10,605 nt of DNA from JBIOHJ01 sp044448905 (GTDB lineage: Bacteria > Bacteroidota > Bacteroidia > AKYH767-A > OLB10): positions 1 to 10,605 of the forward strand of contig JBIOHJ010000115.1 in the NCBI GenBank assembly GCA_044448905.1, read 5' to 3'. Of this stretch, positions 5,666-10,605 are shown one piece after another. Position 1 is the stretch's first letter. Each line of letters starts with the position of its first letter. The position numbers and the translations under genes are program-made. A model generated the notes under the pieces. It was given only the letters and a program-made list of their open reading frames with translations, made no database searches and was not told the origin of the DNA.

Positions 5666-8431
5666 ATGAAATCTGAGCAAATCCGAAATACATTTCTTGA
5701 TTTTTTTAAACGTAAAGGACATGAAATTGTTCCTTCAGCGCCAATGGTCATTAAAAATGATCCTACACTGATGTTTACCAATGCGGGAATGAACCAGTTT
5801 AAAGATTTTTTTCTTGGAAATGCCGTCCCGAAATACAAACGCGTTGCTGATACTCAAAAATGTTTGCGCGTTTCAGGAAAACACAACGATTTGGAAGAGG
5901 TGGGTGTTGATACCTATCACCACACCATGTTCGAAATGCTTGGCAACTGGTCGTTTGGTGACTATTTTAAAAAGGAAGCAATTGAGTGGGCGTGGGAGTT
6001 ACTGACTGATGTATATAAAATTTCGAAAGACCGTTTATATGTTACCGTCTTTGAAGGTGATGAAAAAGAAAAACTTCAGTTTGATAAGGAATCCTTTGAT
6101 TGCTGGAAAAAAGTTATTAAGGAAGAAAGAATTCTTCCCGGAAATAAAAAAGATAATTTCTGGGAAATGGGTGATACCGGCCCTTGCGGACCCTGTTCTG
6201 AAATCCATGTTGATCTGAGAGATGATACACAAAGACAAATGATTGAAGGGAAAAATCTGGTGAATGCAGGCGATCCACTTGTCATTGAAATCTGGAACAA
6301 TGTATTTATGGAGTTTAATCGCAAAGCGGATGGTTCGCTGGAACAACTTCCGGCAAAGCATGTTGACACAGGTATGGGCTTCGAACGTTTATGCATGGTG
6401 TTGCAAAACAAAAAATCGAATTATGATACGGATGTTTTTCAACCATTAATTCAATTTATTTCTGATCACTGTGCAATACAATACATACAGTACGGAGTGA
6501 TGGAAAAAACTGACATAGCCATGCGTGTCATATCAGATCACATTCGTGCAATTTCTTTTGCAATTGCTGACGGACAGTTGCCGTCAAATAATAAAGCTGG
6601 TTATGTTATCAGAAGAATTTTGAGACGGGCTGTTCGATATGGATTTACATTTTTGAATTTTAAAGAACCGCTCATCTATAAATTAGTTGCATTGCTTGCG
6701 GAACAATTTAAAGATGTATTTCCAGAATTGTATTCGCAAAAAGATTTTATTCAGAAAGTAATTCATGAGGAGGAGATTTCTTTTTTGAGAACATTGGAAA
6801 CAGGAATAAAGAGATTTCAATCCTATATTACCATAAAGTTTAATTTGGAGGTATCTCAACTTGGAACTCAAACGAAAATTTTGTCTGGAGATTTTGCTTT
6901 TGAACTTTATGATACGTTTGGATTCCCGATTGATTTAACTCAGTTAATGGCGCATGAAATTGGTTGGAATGTTGATTTGAATGGTTTCAACAAATGTCTG
7001 GAACAACAGCAAGAACGTTCACGCGCTGCAGCAGTTGTTGATATTGAAGATTGGATAGTTTCAAAAGAAGAAGAGCCAACTGAATTTATCGGTTATGATG
7101 AATTAGAATGTAAATCAGAAATCATCAAATACAGAAAAGTTAAAACAAAGGGAAAAGAACAATTTCAGATAGTTTTAAATAAAACCCCTTTTTATGCAGA
7201 GAGTGGAGGACAAGTTGGTGACACAGGAATTTTATCCAACGAAAAAGAAAAAGTTGAAATTACAGACACACAAAAAGAAAATAACCTCATCATTCATTTT
7301 GCAAACAAATTGCCCGCTGATTTAAATGCAAAATTCACAGCAACAGTTGATCGTGCACGCAGAAAAGAAATTACTTCAAATCACAGTGCAACTCATTTAA
7401 TGCATTCTGCATTGAGAAGTGTTCTTGGAAAACACGTAACACAGAAAGGTTCTTTAGTGAATGAGAATGTAACACGTTTTGATTTTTCTCATTTTGCAAA
7501 AGTTACGGATGAAGAACTTGGGAAAATTGAAAATATGGTGAATGAAAAAATTCAGGAAAATATTTATTTAGATGAGAAAAGAAATGTTCCGATTAGGCAG
7601 GCACAGGAAATAGGAGCCACTGCTTTGTTCGGAGAAAAGTATGGAGAGTTTGTGCGTGTGATTACGTTCGACCCGAAATATTCTATGGAGCTTTGTGGAG
7701 GAACACATGTGAAATCAACAGGAGAGATAGAGAAATTCAAAATTATTTCCGAGAGTTCAATTGCTGCCGGTGTCCGGAGAGTGGAGGCGATTACGGGTGA
7801 TTTGGTTGACAGATACAATGCGGAACAAAACAAAAAACTTGCTGCCGCAGAAAATGCTTTGAAGGAAAAAGTTGAGGCCCTGAAAAATAAAGCCGCGAAT
7901 CTTTATGCAAAGATTTCCGGAAGTGGAAACTTTGTTGAATTAATTTTAAGAGAAGTTAACTCGAATGATCCGCTGCAAGACCAGGAAGAAGCACTGAAGA
8001 AGCTGATTGAGAAATTGACGAAAGAGATTGCCCAGGTGATCAAAAGTGATTTGCTGAAAAAAGTGAAGGATATGAATGGAATAAATTTCCTTGCTGAAAA
8101 AATAGATTTGCCTTCAGCTGATGCAATTAAAAATCTTTCTTTCGACTTAAAAAAGGAGCTGGAGAATTTATTTTTATTGCTTGCTGCCGATATAGATGGC
8201 AAGGCACATCTCTCATTAACCATTTCTGAAAATCTTGTCAGCGAAAAAAAGTTGGATGCTGTAAAAATCATCAAAGAGCTTTCAAAAGAAATTCAGGGCG
8301 GGGGAGGGGGACAAAATTTTTATGCAACTGCCGGAGGAAAAAGTATTGAAGGAATTAAAAATGCAATTGAAAAAGCAAGAAGCCTGTTAGTGGAACAGGC
8401 TTCTTATTCAACAGGTTTAGGTTTCATTTAA
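5666..8431 (+). CDS. alaS: Alanine--tRNA ligase
   Basis: The 921-residue product is full length. The catalytic domain opens MKSEQIRNTFLDFFKRKGHE, with the motif-1/2 region DPTLMFTNAGMNQFKDFFLG (32-51), GDTGPCGPCSEIH (169-181) and motif 3 AGYVIRRILRRAVRYG (311-326). The editing domain has H573 and H577 in NHSATHLMH, and C677 and H681 in CGGTH, the set of zinc ligands that clear Ser- and Gly-tRNA. The C-Ala domain carries a glycine-rich QGGGGGQNFYATAGGK (877-892). The enzyme charges tRNA-Ala in the cytosol. After KAR905 a tail of 16 residues (SLLVEQASYSTGLGFI) exceeds where such proteins usually end. Most of it is encoded by the hairpin at 8377-8405. The stop codon overlaps that of the convergent lipoprotein gene. 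Confidence 0.97.
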   Translation: MKSEQIRNTFLDFFKRKGHEIVPSAPMVIKNDPTLMFTNAGMNQFKDFFLGNAVPKYKRVADTQKCLRVSGKHNDLEEVGVDTYHHTMFEMLGNWSFGDYFKKEAIEWAWELLTDVYKISKDRLYVTVFEGDEKEKLQFDKESFDCWKKVIKEERILPGNKKDNFWEMGDTGPCGPCSEIHVDLRDDTQRQMIEGKNLVNAGDPLVIEIWNNVFMEFNRKADGSLEQLPAKHVDTGMGFERLCMVLQNKKSNYDTDVFQPLIQFISDHCAIQYIQYGVMEKTDIAMRVISDHIRAISFAIADGQLPSNNKAGYVIRRILRRAVRYGFTFLNFKEPLIYKLVALLAEQFKDVFPELYSQKDFIQKVIHEEEISFLRTLETGIKRFQSYITIKFNLEVSQLGTQTKILSGDFAFELYDTFGFPIDLTQLMAHEIGWNVDLNGFNKCLEQQQERSRAAAVVDIEDWIVSKEEEPTEFIGYDELECKSEIIKYRKVKTKGKEQFQIVLNKTPFYAESGGQVGDTGILSNEKEKVEITDTQKENNLIIHFANKLPADLNAKFTATVDRARRKEITSNHSATHLMHSALRSVLGKHVTQKGSLVNENVTRFDFSHFAKVTDEELGKIENMVNEKIQENIYLDEKRNVPIRQAQEIGATALFGEKYGEFVRVITFDPKYSMELCGGTHVKSTGEIEKFKIISESSIAAGVRRVEAITGDLVDRYNAEQNKKLAAAENALKEKVEALKNKAANLYAKISGSGNFVELILREVNSNDPLQDQEEALKKLIEKLTKEIAQVIKSDLLKKVKDMNGINFLAEKIDLPSADAIKNLSFDLKKELENLFLLLAADIDGKAHLSLTISENLVSEKKLDAVKIIKELSKEIQGGGGGQNFYATAGGKSIEGIKNAIEKARSLLVEQASYSTGLGFI
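8377..8405 (-). terminator. Hairpin terminator of the first lipoprotein gene, inside the alaS coding end
   Basis: AAGAAGCCTGTT (8377-8388) and AACAGGCTTCTT (8394-8405) form a perfect 12-bp stem with a 5-nt loop. On the minus strand the stem is followed by GCTTTTTC, giving a plausible intrinsic terminator 22 nt after the stop of the lipoprotein gene at 8428. In the plus direction there is no T tract, so it does not look like a terminator for alaS. Confidence 0.7.
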
Positions 8432-9000
8432 AATGATGCGGGTGCAGGATTTTCCAAAACAGCGCGATCAACATATTTGGCAACATTAAGTTTTTCTTCG
8501 GTCTTTTTTCTGATTTGAATCAGCATTTGCGGAATACCATTATTAAAGTCAATAAGTTTTTTCGAATTCCATTCATTGGTATACGTGGTAACTACATACG
8601 GAGCATCAAGTGTGTTAAACGATACTTGCTGAATCTGGAAAAAATGTGCCGATTCAAATAAATTTTTGATGTACGAAACGGTTGCTTCATCAGTTTTATA
8701 CATAATTCGTCCAATGAAAGAAACATTTTTTCGTCCTGCAAAAACAACTGAACCATCAGAGAATAGCATAACAGTATAATCCGGTTGTTCAGTTCCGATG
8801 CAATTATGTTCAATGCTCACCATGATAGATGGTGGAATAGGCGGAGCAATCATTTTTTGATTCTGTGATTTACCGGATGAAGCAGGTTGTACCTGTTCAA
8901 ATTTTTCACAGCCTGCAAGCATTAAGAAAGAAGTAATTAATAAAAAGAAATTATAAATTCCTTTTTTGGCTGATTGTGTTTTTCTGATTAGAGTTTTCAT
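8428..9000 (-). CDS. DUF6438-like lipoprotein, paralog 1
   Basis: The 190-residue protein begins MKTLIRKTQSAKKG, followed by a hydrophobic stretch and the lipobox LAGC with the lipidated cysteine C31. The frame stays open upstream to 9132, but the start at 9000 is preferred because both paralogs begin MKTL directly before the signal peptide. The mature part contains PDYTVMLFSDGSVVFAGRKNV (73-93), then a helical stretch and a C-terminal helix ending near KYVDRAV. The DG.V.F.GR.NV pattern resembles the DUF6438 family, whose function is unknown; I cannot run a profile search. It is the most diverged of the three copies but retains NCIG (66-69) where the others read QALR or QAMR. Its stop codon overlaps that of alaS. 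Confidence 0.82.
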   Translation of the reverse strand: MKTLIRKTQSAKKGIYNFFLLITSFLMLAGCEKFEQVQPASSGKSQNQKMIAPPIPPSIMVSIEHNCIGTEQPDYTVMLFSDGSVVFAGRKNVSFIGRIMYKTDEATVSYIKNLFESAHFFQIQQVSFNTLDAPYVVTTYTNEWNSKKLIDFNNGIPQMLIQIRKKTEEKLNVAKYVDRAVLENPAPASF

Positions 9001-9073
9001 GTTATTTGTTTTTAGATTGTTTGAATTATTAGTGAGATAAATATACGCTGCACAAAAAACTTTTGTATGTGCA

Positions 9074-9087
9074 AATGAGCAACCGGT
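9074..9087 (-). promoter_or_regulatory. 14-mer shared upstream of lipoprotein paralogs 1 and 2 (copy 1)
   Basis: The minus strand reads ACCGGTTGCTCATT, ending 73 nt upstream of the start of paralog 1. The same word with one change occurs 77 nt upstream of paralog 2. The match and the similar distance suggest a common promoter-region or operator element, or simply a trace of duplication. No known binding protein is implied. Confidence 0.4.
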
Positions 9088-9135
9088 TAGATTTTGTGAG
9101 CGTTCAGTTATAATTGACAGGGAATGGGTCAATAA

Positions 9136-9165
9136 AAAACCGGAGCAACTGAATGATCCGGTTTT
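9136..9165 (-). terminator. Intrinsic terminator of lipoprotein paralog 2
   Basis: AAAACCGGA (9136-9144) pairs with TCCGGTTTT (9157-9165) around a 12-nt loop. On the minus strand the stem runs into TTTTTTATT. It lies 25 nt after the stop of paralog 2. Its sequence is nearly the same on one arm as the terminator after paralog 3. Confidence 0.8.
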
Positions 9166-9190
9166 AGTGTTGTGAATATTTTCTTATTAA

Positions 9191-9769
9191 TTACATAGCC
9201 AGGTTATTGGAAGCACCGGGCAATTTTAAATGAACATATCGCTGAATCTCGAGAACTTCTTCAACTGCAGACCGTATCCGGATTAATGATTCAGGATTCG
9301 AATTATCATCAGCAAGTGTTTTTAATCTTGCATCTCTATACATCCTGAACGAAGTTAACACATAAGGCGCATCGGGATGCAGGACCAGATGACTCTGAAT
9401 TGCATAAAATCCATCTTCTTTAAAAATCTCTTCCAATATTATAAGAGTTGATTTCGGCACTTCAAAATACCTTTTACCCATTACCGTAACATTTCTGCGT
9501 CCCTCAAAAATTATCATTCCGTTTGATTGAACGGTTACCTTGTAATCAGGCAAATGGCTTCGTAATGCCTGGTGATCAATTTCAATAAGAGTAAAGGGTA
9601 CTTCGGGCTGATTACTTAGCCTGAGATTGGAATGAGATGCCTCATTTGAAACCGGCATTGGTTCTTCTGTTTTCTGACAACTTACCAGGATAAATAATGG
9701 AAGCATTGCTGCTATGAGTAATGAAATTCCATTTTTTGCTGTTCTGTTTTTTGATTTTAGAGTTTTCAT
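9191..9769 (-). CDS. DUF6438-like lipoprotein, paralog 2
   Basis: The 192-residue protein starts MKTLKSKNRTAKNG, has a hydrophobic signal segment and a lipobox LVSC with C31, then QKTEE, which resembles a Bacteroidota lipoprotein export signal for surface display. The mature domain aligns closely with paralog 3: IDHQALRSHLPDYKVTVQSNG, FEGRRNVTVMGK, then F...FYAIQS, DAPYVLTS, LKTLADDNSNPESLIRIR and a final helix EEVLEIQRYVHL. No catalytic motif is evident, so a binding or structural role at the outer membrane is possible. A-rich sequence (AAAAACAAAAAG) precedes the ATG in place of a Shine-Dalgarno. Its own terminator lies 25 nt after the stop, so it is probably a single-gene transcript. Confidence 0.88.
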   Translation of the reverse strand: MKTLKSKNRTAKNGISLLIAAMLPLFILVSCQKTEEPMPVSNEASHSNLRLSNQPEVPFTLIEIDHQALRSHLPDYKVTVQSNGMIIFEGRRNVTVMGKRYFEVPKSTLIILEEIFKEDGFYAIQSHLVLHPDAPYVLTSFRMYRDARLKTLADDNSNPESLIRIRSAVEEVLEIQRYVHLKLPGASNNLAM

Positions 9770-9846
9770 ATCTTTTTGTTTTTTATGGGTTAAGAATATT
9801 TATGTTTTGTTAATAATACAATATCATTTAAGGAATCGTTAGCTGT

Positions 9847-9860
9847 AATGAGCAATCGGT
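9847..9860 (-). promoter_or_regulatory. 14-mer shared upstream of lipoprotein paralogs 1 and 2 (copy 2)
   Basis: The minus strand reads ACCGATTGCTCATT, identical in 13 of 14 positions to the element at 9074-9087 and 77 nt before the start of paralog 2. The equivalent position for paralog 3 would fall just beyond the right edge of the window. Confidence 0.4.
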
Positions 9861-9909
9861 GCAATTATTTTAGTAAACTGAAATAAATACCCTGCAAACA
9901 GTAAAAGAA

Positions 9910-9939
9910 AAAACCGGAGCATTTTATTACCCCGGTTTT
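9910..9939 (-). terminator. Intrinsic terminator of lipoprotein paralog 3
   Basis: AAAACCGG (9910-9917) pairs with CCGGTTTT (9932-9939) around a 14-nt loop. On the minus strand the stem is followed by TTCTTTTAC, so the T tract is continuous with the stem. It lies 32 nt after the stop of paralog 3. Confidence 0.78.
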
Positions 9940-9971
9940 ATCACACCACTTGTTTTTGCTGAACAAGATTA

Positions 9972-10541
9972 TTATTGCCAGATTGGAAAATCGTTTTTAA
10001 CTACATACTGATCTATTTGAAGAACCCATTCAACAGTCTTACGAAGATTAACCAGCTTACCGGGCTCCCTGTTATCATCAACCAGGGTTTTCACTCTTGA
10101 AGTTTTGGATTCCGCAAGTGAAGTTAATGTCCGCGGAACATCAGGATTAATTTGACGATCTGAACGAATCGAGTAAAACTCCATTTGTTTAAATACAGAC
10201 AATACTTCTTTTAATTTCGACTGATCAACACTGAAACTAACCTTACCGAGTGTTCCCACATTTTTTCTTCCGGCAAATAATACTGTGCCATCAGAGTAAA
10301 CTGTTACGCTGTAATCAGGTAAAAAACTACGCATAGCCTGGTGATCAATAGTTATCATCACAAATGGACGTGCAATTGGAGGTGGCGGACCAATTTGTCG
10401 TAAATCAGCGCCTGCAACAGCAGAAGTTCCCGTTAATGGTTGCGGTGATTCTTCCTTGCTGCAACCTGCCATGACAATAATAAATAACGAGAGGAATATT
10501 GCAATTCCTGTTTTCTGAAATTTAGATTTTAGAGTTTTCAT
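9972..10541 (-). CDS. DUF6438-like lipoprotein, paralog 3
   Basis: The 189-residue protein starts MKTLKSKFQKTGI, with a hydrophobic segment ending in MAGC (lipidated C27) and then SKEES, a K-E-E pattern fitting the surface lipoprotein export signal known in Bacteroidota. The domain reads MITIDHQAMRSFLPDYSV, YSDGTVLFAGRKNVGTLGK, then VFKQMEFYSIRSD, DVPRTLTS, VKTLVDDNREPGKL and a closing helix VEWVLQIDQYV. The strongest sequence agreement is with paralog 2. The function is unknown. The start is fixed by the shared MKTL opening; upstream, only 64 nt remain in the window and no gene is visible there. The three genes with separate terminators suggest tandem duplication rather than one operon. Confidence 0.88.
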   Translation of the reverse strand: MKTLKSKFQKTGIAIFLSLFIIVMAGCSKEESPQPLTGTSAVAGADLRQIGPPPPIARPFVMITIDHQAMRSFLPDYSVTVYSDGTVLFAGRKNVGTLGKVSFSVDQSKLKEVLSVFKQMEFYSIRSDRQINPDVPRTLTSLAESKTSRVKTLVDDNREPGKLVNLRKTVEWVLQIDQYVVKNDFPIWQ

Positions 10542-10605
10542 TGTTTGAATTTTTTAAAGGTTAAATTATTTATGAGTTATGAATGCATTAAAAATAAACC
10601 TTCAG

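Noticed and set aside
6035..6449. Open frames on both strands inside alaS, plus similar ones at 5626-6005, 6683-6871, 7564-7833 and 7903-8274
   Set aside because: All overlap the clear alaS frame and encode low-complexity or unrecognisable peptides.
8296..8310. G-rich tract, possible quadruplex
   Set aside because: It encodes the conserved glycine-rich AlaS motif and has only three runs of three or more G, one short of a standard quadruplex.
9001..9132. N-terminal extension of lipoprotein paralog 1 by 44 codons
   Set aside because: The extension would bury the signal peptide, and the two paralogs start at the equivalent MKTL.
1..10605. CRISPR array, tRNA, rRNA, phage or transposase genes
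   Set aside because: No regularly spaced repeats, no tRNA-like folds that I could recognise, and no integrase or transposase motifs were seen.
10542..10605. Promoter box TATTTTTA upstream of paralog 3
   Set aside because: It differs from TAnnTTTG at the last base and has no -33 partner; too weak in AT-rich DNA.

Overview
The window looks like a chromosomal segment from a member of the Bacteroidota. Supporting signs are AT-rich DNA, start regions with A-rich leaders and no strong Shine-Dalgarno, promoter-like TAnnTTTG boxes, an alanyl-tRNA synthetase gene divergent from an M23 peptidase/MerR pair, a cystathionine beta-synthase of the type seen in this phylum, and lipoproteins with acidic/lysine residues just after the lipobox cysteine. 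No phage, transposase, CRISPR, tRNA or rRNA is visible.

Layout. Positions 1-1022 (minus) hold the N-terminal 340 codons of a PLP-dependent cystathionine beta-synthase, cut by the window edge. Divergent from it is a small AlbA_2 (Schlafen-type) domain protein with a winged-helix-like tail (1092-1748). A perfect 17-bp inverted repeat follows (1754-1810). Next is a plus-strand run that may be an operon: mqnD of the futalosine menaquinone pathway (1868-2704), an HldD-like ADP-heptose epimerase whose last ~45 codons are displaced by a frameshift (2741-3598, remainder to 3704), and a GtrA-family membrane protein (3708-4148). Convergent to these are a MerR-type regulator and a membrane-anchored M23 peptidase (4165-5491, minus), transcribed as a pair from the peptidase side. 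Across a 174-bp intergenic region with an 11-bp inverted repeat lies alaS (5666-8431, plus).

The right end (8428-10541, minus) holds three tandem paralogous lipoproteins of about 190 residues. They resemble the DUF6438 family. Each has its own hairpin terminator 22-32 nt after its stop codon, and two share an upstream 14-mer. The terminator of the first paralog lies inside the 3' end of alaS and encodes most of a C-terminal tail of AlaS.

How the genes work together: most are housekeeping functions (sulfur amino acids, menaquinone, LPS heptose, cell-wall hydrolysis, alanine charging). The accessory and least explained part is the triplicated lipoprotein cluster. The most notable observations are that cluster with its duplicated regulatory parts, the terminator translated as the AlaS tail, the hldD frameshift, and the inverted repeats at 1754-1810 and 5603-5643. 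I see no convincing evidence of an entirely new multi-gene system.
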